Source: an uncultured Flaviramulus sp. (GTDB lineage Bacteria; Bacteroidota; Bacteroidia; Flavobacteriales; Flavobacteriaceae). Taken from it: 64,000 nt of DNA. Positions 35,200 to 43,885 of this stretch are shown here, in pieces (positions within the stretch are counted from its first letter, which is position 1; each line of letters begins with the position of its first letter). The notes below the pieces were generated by a model. It had not been told where the DNA came from. It made no database searches and worked only from the letters and a program-made list of their open reading frames with translations. The position numbers and the translations under genes are program-made. The stretch covers positions 868,001-932,000 of the forward strand of contig CANLXL010000001.1 of the NCBI GenBank assembly GCA_947495125.1, read 5' to 3'.

Positions 35200-37275
35200 T
35201 TAATACTCAAATACGATACCAATGTGTCCTTTCATTTCAGCGACATTTATATTAACTTTTGAACCTTCTTGATTAAACTCTAAAGTGTTATTTCCTGGAA
35301 TGGTATAACATTTTTTAATTTTTTGAGGAAGGTTTACGTCTAACGCAATATTATATAAAGGGACAATATCTTCAATGACCTGCGCTATCCCTCTTTGTAT
35401 GGGTACAGCATAGAGCAAATGAGCTACATAACGATTATTTTGTGGTTGGTACAATAGGTTTACTCTCCCCGCACTGGGTAAATTCACGCTAATCATTGGG
35501 TTTTTATGCACTATGTTCAACGCATTTCTAAATATATCTCTGTGTACTTTAGCACCTATCTCAAAATATTGTTCTCCTAATGGATGTGCTATATATACAA
35601 TATTCTCTTTTTGTATAACACTTGGATATGCAGATTTTTCTGTCTTATAAGGAGTATTTCTATGAGAACTGTAATGCTTAAGTGTTCTGCTGAAATAAGG
35701 TTCATGTATATGCCCCAATACTTTGGTACCTGGTTTAGGTGTTACCCTGGTAGCAGCTACATAATTTAAATATGGTGATTTAGGAAGGTTTTTTCCTATT
35801 TTATCTTCTACTAAAGTATAATCATTGTCATAAACCGCCTGCCCTACGTAATCGGCTCCAATATCAATAGTAAATTTTTTAGAATCTTCACTTAGCGTAC
35901 CATTACCCATTATGAGTAGTTTGCCACCTCGTGTTATAAAAGCATTTACCTTTTGTTGTTGATCTATAGATAACTTAATGCCATCATTAAGTATTAAGGT
36001 TTCTAAATTGCTCCAGTCTTTAATATGGTTTACAACAACAAAGTCTAGTTGTTCTTCTAATAGCATTCGTATAGTGCCTTCATCACTGGATTTTTTAAAT
36101 GATAACAAAACTCCAAGACTAGCAATATCATTACTCTCTACACCGTAATCTTCAATTTTTTTCACATAGTCAAAGGCATAACCTATATTTCTATAAGTTT
36201 CTGGTTCCATAACCCCAGAAGGATGCAATTGGTCACCAAAATTGGCTCTGGCACCAAATGCCACCATAGATGCAGCTTCATACCATAAAGCGTCTTTGTT
36301 TTTAAAACCTCCAAATTCTCCCCAGGCTGTATGAAATTTACCGCTCATAGCAACAACTGGCTTGCCTAGTGGTTTAAAAAATTTAGCGCGCATCGGGAAT
36401 ACATCATAACCATCCCAAGTGGTGGGCAAATCTTCTAAATCTTGTTTAGTATTGTATTGATACAAAGTATCGTTTACAACATTGGTAAAACGGAATGAGG
36501 TGCTCCAATTATAAAAGATTGAAGCTCCGGGGTCATATTCTTCTACCAAGGCATTGGTTTTATCAAAAAATTTCTGCATCTTCTTTTTATGATAGGCCAA
36601 AGCTGCTACTTCATTATCAACATCAACACCATTTTGTTTCATGTCCGCCATACTTGCAGCACCATAATTAGGACCATCCATAGGAATAAGGTCAAACCAG
36701 TACCCATCCAAATCATAATTTTCCAACAATTCCTTAGTTTGTTTTAAAATAAGTTCCATATATTCACCTTCAGGAGAGAGTAAGGTCCAATATGTGTAAG
36801 GAAGCAATGCATTTTCATCTTCTTTATTGACTTCGGGTAGTGGTGTATCAATTTGATTATAGACTTTACCGTCTTTATTAATCACCGCCCATTCTGGATG
36901 TTCAACGTAATCATTTTGGGACCAACCAATAGCAAAATAGGCTTGAACACGTACACCTATTTCATGACAGGCTTCAATTTGCGCTTTTAACAAATCAAAA
37001 GAAAGATGCGGATGTTTGTTCCCTATCTTGGTATCATAATAGCACCATCCGTGATGCCCTTTTGCAAATACATTAATAGAGTTTACTTGGCCCAATTTCA
37101 AAGCATCTTGAAATTGTTTTTTATCAAACTGCTTTCCAATATCTGTGATATATTCACTGGTATGAAAATCCAAATGCACCTGCCTTGTGCCTTCTTTCAA
37201 CTGATAATTTTCGGTTTGAGCATAAATAGTAATGATATTCCAGACAATTAAAAAGAATGATATTATATATTTCAT
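35200..37275 (-). CDS. Secreted GHL6/GH151-like hydrolase, probable alpha-L-fucosidase
   Basis: A 691-residue protein with a signal peptide (FFLIVWNIITIYAQ). The first half is a TIM barrel with VHLDFHTSEYI, FAKGHHGWCYYDTK, QAYFAIGW and the likely nucleophile Asp in NYDLDGYWFDLIPMDG. The second half has the beta-galactosidase-trimerisation type fold (LLSFKKSS, FITRGGKLLIMGNGTL). That GHL6-plus-trimerisation layout is the one of family GH151, which contains alpha-L-fucosidases distantly related to GH29. Fucosidase activity is an inference. The ATGCAAAGGTTTGCAT element lies 417 bases upstream. Confidence 0.8.
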   Translation of the reverse strand: MKYIISFFLIVWNIITIYAQTENYQLKEGTRQVHLDFHTSEYITDIGKQFDKKQFQDALKLGQVNSINVFAKGHHGWCYYDTKIGNKHPHLSFDLLKAQIEACHEIGVRVQAYFAIGWSQNDYVEHPEWAVINKDGKVYNQIDTPLPEVNKEDENALLPYTYWTLLSPEGEYMELILKQTKELLENYDLDGYWFDLIPMDGPNYGAASMADMKQNGVDVDNEVAALAYHKKKMQKFFDKTNALVEEYDPGASIFYNWSTSFRFTNVVNDTLYQYNTKQDLEDLPTTWDGYDVFPMRAKFFKPLGKPVVAMSGKFHTAWGEFGGFKNKDALWYEAASMVAFGARANFGDQLHPSGVMEPETYRNIGYAFDYVKKIEDYGVESNDIASLGVLLSFKKSSDEGTIRMLLEEQLDFVVVNHIKDWSNLETLILNDGIKLSIDQQQKVNAFITRGGKLLIMGNGTLSEDSKKFTIDIGADYVGQAVYDNDYTLVEDKIGKNLPKSPYLNYVAATRVTPKPGTKVLGHIHEPYFSRTLKHYSSHRNTPYKTEKSAYPSVIQKENIVYIAHPLGEQYFEIGAKVHRDIFRNALNIVHKNPMISVNLPSAGRVNLLYQPQNNRYVAHLLYAVPIQRGIAQVIEDIVPLYNIALDVNLPQKIKKCYTIPGNNTLEFNQEGSKVNINVAEMKGHIGIVFEY

Positions 37276-37691
37276 AAGTTAAATTTATTATAAATTAGAT
37301 TTTATTATGATTCTTCACCAATTATGCTCTAAAGCATTGTTTGTAATATTTTAAATTTCGTTTTCTGATCATATTCAGTTAATGAAATAATCATTATTAA
37401 ATAGTATTTATCGGAGACGAAGCCATCAAATGGAATAGGCTTTATTGTTAATATCTAATAATCTTTATTTTATTTATTATTAAGAGTTCTTAAATCATGT
37501 TAAGAATTATATTTTACTTTATAGTTTTGAACACTCTACTATCCTAATTAAAAAAGAAATTATAACATCTTCAATTTCAATTAGTATTAACAATTTGATA
37601 ATAAAATATTCTTTAAAAATATAATATCGAATTGAAATTCAAATTTACCTTAATTAATTGTTTATTTCATTGATGTTATGAAACAAACTTA

Positions 37692-37707
37692 ATGCAAAGG
37701 TTTGCAT
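37692..37707. promoter_or_regulatory. Operator-like inverted repeat ATGCAAA-GG-TTTGCAT, copy 2
   Basis: Identical over all 16 bases to the site at 21571-21586, including the asymmetric GG centre and the A before it. It lies upstream of the GHL6/GH151-like gene. Two exact copies 16 kb apart in non-coding DNA argue for a shared regulator. Confidence 0.7.
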
Positions 37708-37810
37708 AGATTTATTTAAAAAAAGGATTTTCATCTTCTTTAAATATTCTACTTTTAATAAAGTTCAGAATACATTTGTCTAAGCATGATAACTTATTTT
37801 AATATAAATT

Positions 37811-37846
37811 TGTAGCCTTCCCTAAAAATGTAGCCTTCCCTAAAAA
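37811..37846. repeat. Perfect tandem duplication of an 18-base unit
   Basis: TGTAGCCTTCCCTAAAAA occurs twice head to tail. The first copy begins inside a TAAATTTG -7-like box. It is probably a slippage duplication. Confidence 0.9.
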
Positions 37847-37976
37847 TTATAAAATAATTAAAACCGAATTATTGTGTTTTTAACCGAATGATCAGCCTTA
37901 TATTAAATTTGTATATTCAAATCATTAAGTCATTTGAATTTAAAAAACTTATAATATAGATTAAAACAATTATAGA

Positions 37977-38885
37977 ATGAAGATTCATAGGAGAACATTT
38001 TTAAAACAATCATCGTTATTTACCATTGCTACAACGGTATTACCATTAAATGCGTGTCAATCGTTTAAAAGCTCACTTAGATTTGGTATAACTACCGATT
38101 CACACTATGCTAATAGACCTTCTGAGGGAACCCGGTTTTATCGACAGTCTTTAGACAAGATGCAAGAGTTTATTAATATGATGAATAAAGAAAAAGTTGA
38201 TTTTATAATTCATTTGGGTGATTTTAAAGATGAAGATATAAATCGAAAAGAAGCGGATACTTTATTTTATTTAAAAGAAATGGAATCCGTTTATGGTAAA
38301 TTCAAAGGTCCTAGATTTCATTGTATTGGAAATCATGATGTTGACAGCATTACAAAAAAACAGTTCCTCGAAAATATAGATAATACAGGTATCTCAAAAA
38401 ATGAAAGCTATTATTCTTTTGATTCAAATAACTTTCATTTTATAGTCTTAGATGCTAATTTCAATAAAGATGGTACTGATCATTTTTTTAAAGAAGGTAG
38501 TAATTGGCAGGATACCAATTTAACTCAAAAGCAAATTGATTGGTTAAAAATGGATCTTAAAAAAACCAATCGACCAATCATAGTTTTCTGTCACCATCCG
38601 CTTTTTGAATATTATCATAAGGGGAATAAATACCATATTAACGATTATGAAATAGTTCAAGATATTTTAGAAAATTCAGGTAAGGTTTTAGCTGCTTTCC
38701 AAGGACATGTGCATAATGAAACATATCAAGAGATTAATAATATTCATTATGTCACCCAATTTGGAATGATTGATTATGACGGATTAGAAAATAATAGCTT
38801 TGCAATTGTTGAACTCACAGAAACTGATATAACAATTAAAGGTTTTAAGAGAACTTCTGGAAAATCTATTAAAGTTTATCAATGA
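37977..38885 (+). CDS. Exported calcineurin-like metallophosphoesterase
   Basis: A 302-residue protein. The N-terminus has a twin-arginine-like start (HRRTFLK) and a possible lipobox (PLNAC). The metallophosphatase ligands are in order: GITTDSHYAN (D-x-H), HLGDFKD (GD), IGNHD (GNHD), FCHHPLFE and QGHVHNE (GHxH). It hydrolyses a phosphate ester in the periplasm or on the surface; the substrate is unknown. Such enzymes are often embedded in flavobacterial polysaccharide loci. It is transcribed away from the GH151-like gene, with a TAAATTTG box at 37904-37911. Confidence 0.9.
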   Translation: MKIHRRTFLKQSSLFTIATTVLPLNACQSFKSSLRFGITTDSHYANRPSEGTRFYRQSLDKMQEFINMMNKEKVDFIIHLGDFKDEDINRKEADTLFYLKEMESVYGKFKGPRFHCIGNHDVDSITKKQFLENIDNTGISKNESYYSFDSNNFHFIVLDANFNKDGTDHFFKEGSNWQDTNLTQKQIDWLKMDLKKTNRPIIVFCHHPLFEYYHKGNKYHINDYEIVQDILENSGKVLAAFQGHVHNETYQEINNIHYVTQFGMIDYDGLENNSFAIVELTETDITIKGFKRTSGKSIKVYQ

Positions 38886-38889
38886 AATA

Positions 38890-38931
38890 TTATTAAATCT
38901 ATCTCTCAGATTTGCCCTTTAAAGGGTCACT
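38890..38931. repeat. Structured direct repeat, copy A (second copy at 56620-56662)
   Basis: It starts with TTATTAAATCTATCTCT and ends in TCACT. Inside are AAATCT/AGATTT arms and a perfect CCCTTTAAAGGG palindrome. Copy B at 56620-56662, next to the integrase gene, matches it almost throughout. An outer inverted repeat TTTGCCCTT (38911-38919) / AAGGGCAAA (38956-38964) overlaps this copy. It lies between the phosphoesterase stop and the unrecognised gene at 39005. Confidence 0.65.
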
Positions 38932-39004
38932 CTGTACTAAACTCTAACAAGGCAGAAGGGCAAAAATTGTTTAAATTGTCCAAAATCTAAAGTAAAAATT
39001 GATA

Positions 39005-39817
39005 ATGTATATATTTAATAGTGAAAAAATAGCGAATTATTTGCGTTATATTCAGAAAAACATTGCCACAACATATCGGTGGAATGCCAATTTGAATGGT
39101 TTGGTTCAGTTAGAAGTGATTTCTATAGAAGAATTATATAATCTAAATCAGCAAACGTTATATGAAAAAGAGGTTGCTCTAAAATTTATATTGGAAGAAA
39201 AATTACAAAAACTTTATAAAACAGATACAGATCAGTTTGAAGCACTATGTATGTGGATTATCCAAGAATGGGGAGGTATCAAAGGAGCTAAACCTCATAC
39301 ATCAATTCCCAGGGTATATGAGTTTATAAATGCCGACAAGCCAAAATACGAAGCGCTACCTAGTGTCTCCAAAGTTGGCATGTTCATGTATCCTCGAAAG
39401 AATATTATTTATGATACCAGAGTGATTTATGCACTCAATTGGGCAATATTATCCCAAAATGCAGGTAGCCATTTTTTTCCAATTCCTGGTGGGAGAAATT
39501 CAAAAATAAATGCTTTTAATATGGAAGTATTAATTCGACTATCAAGAGCAAAAAAATATAAACCTGAAAAGCGATCTGATTTAAATAAACGAAATTATAT
39601 AGATGCAGTTGATCTATCTTTTTTCATTGAAGAAAAAGAGGCATATTATGAAGCAATTAAACTTATAGGGAACATCAATAAAATAATATGGGATGATGAT
39701 AGAACAAAACATCCTTTTTATACTGAAATGCTCTTGTTTTCTTCCGCTGACACTGAAATTTTTCATGATATTACCAATACAGTATCATTGTCGATACAAA
39801 ATATTTCTGACAGTTAA
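39005..39817 (+). CDS. Unrecognised cytoplasmic protein of 270 residues
   Basis: I do not recognise this protein. From the ATG at 39005 it has no signal peptide or membrane segment. It is mixed alpha/beta with many Lys, Tyr and Asn residues. Notable stretches are TTYRWNANLNGLVQLEV, CMWIIQEWGGIKGAKPHT, IIYDTRVIYALNWAIL and FFPIPGGRNSKINAFN. The compact soluble body does not look like a glycan enzyme. It follows the structured repeat A by about 70 bases, stands alone and is flanked by gene-poor DNA. It may be cargo of a past insertion. Confidence 0.7.
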   Translation: MYIFNSEKIANYLRYIQKNIATTYRWNANLNGLVQLEVISIEELYNLNQQTLYEKEVALKFILEEKLQKLYKTDTDQFEALCMWIIQEWGGIKGAKPHTSIPRVYEFINADKPKYEALPSVSKVGMFMYPRKNIIYDTRVIYALNWAILSQNAGSHFFPIPGGRNSKINAFNMEVLIRLSRAKKYKPEKRSDLNKRNYIDAVDLSFFIEEKEAYYEAIKLIGNINKIIWDDDRTKHPFYTEMLLFSSADTEIFHDITNTVSLSIQNISDS

Positions 39818-40314
39818 GAGTATCAGAATTAAGCCACCACACTTCATTTTGTCTTTTATCTGAACAAAAGCCATGTGGAGTGTATAATAAGAATTTTGAC
39901 TAAAATATGACCAGCTCTGATTTCACGAACTCTTAAGAGGTAAAGATTATAACTCTAAAAATCTTTTCTGAACTTTTTCAATTATAGTATAGTATTCAAC
40001 TCATTACTAAAGCCATAAAAAATATGAAAACACAAATTCATCTGCTGTTCTGCTGTAATAATTAGCTTAAAAATATGTACAAAATAGAGCATACCAGACA
40101 TCGCTTTGTAAAGAGTTCCCGTTCAATATTGTGGTTACATTGATCATATACCCCACTATTCCCGAAAAACTTTCAATAAGTATAACATCTATTGAATCTA
40201 ATCAATTAAGTATATTCAGACAACTTATGCTTTATTTGGACATTTTTTGAGATAGTGTCAACACCTTCCTTTAAGGTTATTAAAAATAAAGTTCTTTCTC
40301 ATTCTATTGATCGA
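39818..40314. other. 497-base stretch without a gene
   Basis: Lies between convergent genes (39817 plus, 40315 minus). I see no coding sequence, no clear terminator and no repeat in it. Confidence 0.5.
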
Positions 40315-43300
40315 TCATTGTGCAGGGCGGATCATCATCATTTGCAAGTATCCATTGTTTTTTCCTATGAGCAGCGCTTTTCCAAGTTTTGTATTTATCA
40401 GTTTAACGACTTTTGAATCGCCTTTTATGAAAAGTCCACTCTCATGGGGAGGTACAGTAATAAATTCACCATCTTCATTCCCCTTTAGAAAAAGGCCATA
40501 GCTCGCATCATTTCTGGGAGTTTCTATTTCAGATCCATATAAATTACCTACCAAGACCACATCTTGTAATCCATCCCCGTTAAAATCATGAACCACAGCA
40601 TCGTTTATGGATGAAAATTGAGCCTTAACATCCAATGGGGTTATTTCAAACTTCGCACCTCCTTCGTTCTTGATTATGGAAGATGCAAAGTTTGTTGCGT
40701 TGTAATGCAAGGCATCCTTTAAGGCGTCGTGGCCATAAACATCTAATAATGTAGCCGATCCAAATCCATCATACGTTTTGAACTTATTTTTAATAAACGG
40801 CATTTGACTAGAGCTACATTCCCTGCCCCGTAAAGGAAATAACTCTCCAAAATTATAATATCCCAGTACAATATCCAGAGACCCATTGTTATCAAAATCC
40901 TTTGTATAAATTTCGAATGGTTCTTCCGAACTAGCTTTATATTTATAATTTAATCCTAGATTCCCCAGTATAAAATCCATATCGTTATCTTGATCCACAT
41001 CAATCGGTGTAATGGAATTCCACCAACCAATATCTTTAGAAAGTACATCTTCTTTGACTAGGCGATTTTCTTTATTTAAAAACAGGGTTGGAGACATCCA
41101 TTCACCGACAATTAACAAATCTTTTTTATTATCCTTGTCCATGTCTTCCCAAACGGCCCCAGTGACCATACCTATATTTTTTAGGTGTGCATTTAATTCA
41201 TCCGTCACTTCTTCAAATGAAACCGTCACTTCATTGATATCATTTCTTAGGACATAACTTTTACCCGGATTAGGATACTTACCCGGACTTTGTCTTCCAC
41301 CTACAAAGAGGTCAAGGTCCCCGTCATTATCATAATCTCCCCCCACAACACATGATGTGCTTGAAAACATATTGGGTAAAGCATTAATAGCCCTTAAAAA
41401 GCGGCCATGTCCATCGTTGAGATAGAGACGGTCCTGTAAATACTTTGAACCTTCTTCATATTCATTTCCACCACTGGAAACATATAGGTCTTTATCACCG
41501 TCACGGTCAAAATCTTCAAAAAGCGCACCAACGTCCTCATAGTTTTTATCCTTAGAAAACGGGGTTGTATTTGGCATAAAAGTTCCGTCTACTTGCTGCA
41601 TAAAGAGCTTGCCAGATTTGCCAACAGCACCCCCAAAGTAAAAATCGTCCAGACCATCACCGTTGACATCGGTCACGGCTAATGCGGGACCTAATGTGGA
41701 CATACGATGGGGCAAAAGTTCTTCACGTTCAAAGTCGTTAAAAGGGTTCTCCTGATGCTTGGCTTTGAGTTTTAATGTACTAGTAATATCAACAAATAGA
41801 TATTCGGAATTTCTATCATTATTTATGGCTTCCGCACCAACATTCTTATAATTAACCGAAAGTAGTTGATCTGATTTTATATTTTTTAATACCTGTTTTT
41901 TGCCATCACTCCAGATCACTTCAAGTTTTTCTATTTCCTCAATATCTCCCAATCCAAAATGAAGGGTAGCCGAAACACCCGATTGAAAACCTCTGGTAAC
42001 ATAATTTTCCTTTACCTGTATTCGGTCCTCATGAAAAAGATTGATTCTAGCTCCAATCCCATTTCTATTCTTCTCGGATCCAATGAGCTTAATCTCTAAA
42101 TATTTATTCTTGTTACTTTCCGAGGTATTGTTCTTATATATGAATGCATTATCGTCTACATTGTTTACCACAAAATCTATATCCCCATCATTATCAAAGT
42201 CAGCATAGGCGGCTCCGGTGGAACTAGTTATAGGTTGATTCACCTCTATCTTTTTAAAGGTTAAATTTTTATTATTAAGATAGAAATAATTCTTTTTCTT
42301 CCTATGAGGCATTCTGGTCAAAAGATCGGTAACAAAATTAGTTTTTATATTTTTATCCCCGGCCAAAAGGACTTCTTCACGTTTTCTTCTGTAATTAACA
42401 AAATCATTATTTCTAAAATCTCTTTTTATTCCATTTGATATAAAAAGATCGTTATATCCATCATTGTTCATATCAACAAACAAGGGAGCCCAACTCCAAT
42501 CCGTACTGGCAATATTTCCCAATTGGGCAACTTCAGAAAATTTTGGCAAATTGTCCTTGGGATCCGTGCCATTGTTCAACTGCAGGGTGTTGTACATGTA
42601 TTGATGGTGTAACCCCACATCTACATGGAGCTGGAATTTTTCAGGATCCATACCACTCATACTAGTCTTTATTCCAAAATTATCCTCGGCCATCATGTCT
42701 ACTGTAATTATATCAAGCCATCCATCGTTATTATAGTCGGCCATATCATTCCCCATAGAAAAGTTGGAGATATGTCCCGTGCTTTTTTTTGCAATTTCCT
42801 GAAATGTGCCATTTTGTTGATTGATATACAAATGATCCTGGCCTGAGAAATCATGACTCACGTAAATATCTGGCCATTGATCATTGTTAAGGTCTCCAAA
42901 GGCAATACCCAAACCAAAACCGAGCATATTATTAATGATATTCGCTTCTTGCGTCACATCTGAAAATTTGCCATTGTCATTTCTAAATAAACGTTCACCT
43001 CTATATTGGGAAGATGTGCTTGCAAAATGTGCTATTTCTTGTACTGGATAGGTATCAATACCATGATTTATGAGAAACATATCAAGATCGCCATCGCGGT
43101 CATAATCAAAAAAACCGGCCTGAGTAGAAAAAGAAGGGTTGTCCAATCCATACTCTGAAGCCATTTCCTTGAACTTTGGAATACCGTTTATCACTCCCAT
43201 ATTTACCATCAAGGCATTTTTTCGCGGATCTTCGTCCCTGAACCTTCCGGTACGGCATACATATATATCCAGGAGCCCATCTTGGTTGATATCGACCACA

Positions 43301-43683
43301 GTCACTCCGGTATCGAATCCTTTACCGGTGTCAGCCCCCGAAGCCAATGTAACATCTGTAAAGTTCATGTTTTTTTGATTCAGATATAACTGGTTTTTTT
43401 CTAGGGTAGAGACAAAATAGATATCATCCCATCCATCATTGTTAAAATCACCTACGGCCACACCGCTTCCATTATAAAAATATTCATAAAAGATACCGTT
43501 CAAATATTCGGTCTCCCTCAAGTCATTCCTAAAAGTGATGTGTGACTCAGCAGAAGGTACGACTTCAAATAACTGTAAATCTTCATTTACCTTACTACTC
43601 TTTTTTTGTTCTTGTTCTGTTTTGCAATTGCACATTGCAAACGTTATCAAGCCTATAGCGATAGTGGTCGTTCTTTTGAACAT
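40315..43683 (-). CDS. Large FG-GAP/VCBS-repeat lipoprotein with ASPIC/UnbV domain
   Basis: About 1122 residues from the ATG at 43683, which places a lipobox (FAMCNC) correctly; a longer frame to 43731 would bury it. The sequence is a chain of calcium-binding-like repeats (VAVGDFNNDGWDDIYFV, VVDINQDGLLDIYV, YDRDGDLDMFL, VTDVNGDGLDDFYFGG, DFDRDGDKDLYV), which fold as integrin-like beta-propellers. An ASPIC/UnbV segment lies in the middle (NRNGIGARINLFHED to HFGLGDIEEIEKLEVIWSDG). Proteins of this kind are often encoded next to susCD in marine flavobacteria and are thought to act at the cell surface. The exact role is unknown. It follows susD and is separated from it by a terminator-like hairpin. 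Confidence 0.88.
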   Translation of the reverse strand: MFKRTTTIAIGLITFAMCNCKTEQEQKKSSKVNEDLQLFEVVPSAESHITFRNDLRETEYLNGIFYEYFYNGSGVAVGDFNNDGWDDIYFVSTLEKNQLYLNQKNMNFTDVTLASGADTGKGFDTGVTVVDINQDGLLDIYVCRTGRFRDEDPRKNALMVNMGVINGIPKFKEMASEYGLDNPSFSTQAGFFDYDRDGDLDMFLINHGIDTYPVQEIAHFASTSSQYRGERLFRNDNGKFSDVTQEANIINNMLGFGLGIAFGDLNNDQWPDIYVSHDFSGQDHLYINQQNGTFQEIAKKSTGHISNFSMGNDMADYNNDGWLDIITVDMMAEDNFGIKTSMSGMDPEKFQLHVDVGLHHQYMYNTLQLNNGTDPKDNLPKFSEVAQLGNIASTDWSWAPLFVDMNNDGYNDLFISNGIKRDFRNNDFVNYRRKREEVLLAGDKNIKTNFVTDLLTRMPHRKKKNYFYLNNKNLTFKKIEVNQPITSSTGAAYADFDNDGDIDFVVNNVDDNAFIYKNNTSESNKNKYLEIKLIGSEKNRNGIGARINLFHEDRIQVKENYVTRGFQSGVSATLHFGLGDIEEIEKLEVIWSDGKKQVLKNIKSDQLLSVNYKNVGAEAINNDRNSEYLFVDITSTLKLKAKHQENPFNDFEREELLPHRMSTLGPALAVTDVNGDGLDDFYFGGAVGKSGKLFMQQVDGTFMPNTTPFSKDKNYEDVGALFEDFDRDGDKDLYVSSGGNEYEEGSKYLQDRLYLNDGHGRFLRAINALPNMFSSTSCVVGGDYDNDGDLDLFVGGRQSPGKYPNPGKSYVLRNDINEVTVSFEEVTDELNAHLKNIGMVTGAVWEDMDKDNKKDLLIVGEWMSPTLFLNKENRLVKEDVLSKDIGWWNSITPIDVDQDNDMDFILGNLGLNYKYKASSEEPFEIYTKDFDNNGSLDIVLGYYNFGELFPLRGRECSSSQMPFIKNKFKTYDGFGSATLLDVYGHDALKDALHYNATNFASSIIKNEGGAKFEITPLDVKAQFSSINDAVVHDFNGDGLQDVVLVGNLYGSEIETPRNDASYGLFLKGNEDGEFITVPPHESGLFIKGDSKVVKLINTKLGKALLIGKNNGYLQMMMIRPAQ

Positions 43684-43773
43684 CGGAATATATTTTGCAT
43701 GATGAAAACAATTGGGTAAAATAAAAATCAATACCCAAATTATCTGTTGGCCATTATTTTACACCTTAATACA

Positions 43774-43809
43774 AAAAGGGCACATTCAAACTATAAAATA
43801 TGCCCTTTT
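43774..43809 (-). terminator. Stem-loop after susD, terminator or attenuator
   Basis: AAAAGGGCA (43774-43782) pairs perfectly with TGCCCTTTT (43801-43809), loop 18 bases. On the minus strand the stem is followed by a T-run. It sits between the susD stop and the VCBS gene start, a position where a leaky terminator would lower expression of the downstream gene relative to susCD. Confidence 0.65.
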
Positions 43810-43885
43810 ACTTACTAAACTAACTCAAATAAAATTTTTTAATTGCCAGAAAATTATTTAAACAAATTATTCTCAATTAATTGAC

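Larger units (their letters stand above)
37276..37976. other. 701-base divergent promoter region with operator and tandem repeat
   Basis: Lies between divergent genes (35200-37275 minus, 37977 plus). It contains the perfect operator-like copy at 37692-37707, an 18-base tandem duplication at 37811-37846 and two TAnnTTTG boxes at 37805-37812 and 37904-37911. The latter could be the -7 element for the phosphoesterase gene. No coding sequence seen. Confidence 0.6.
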
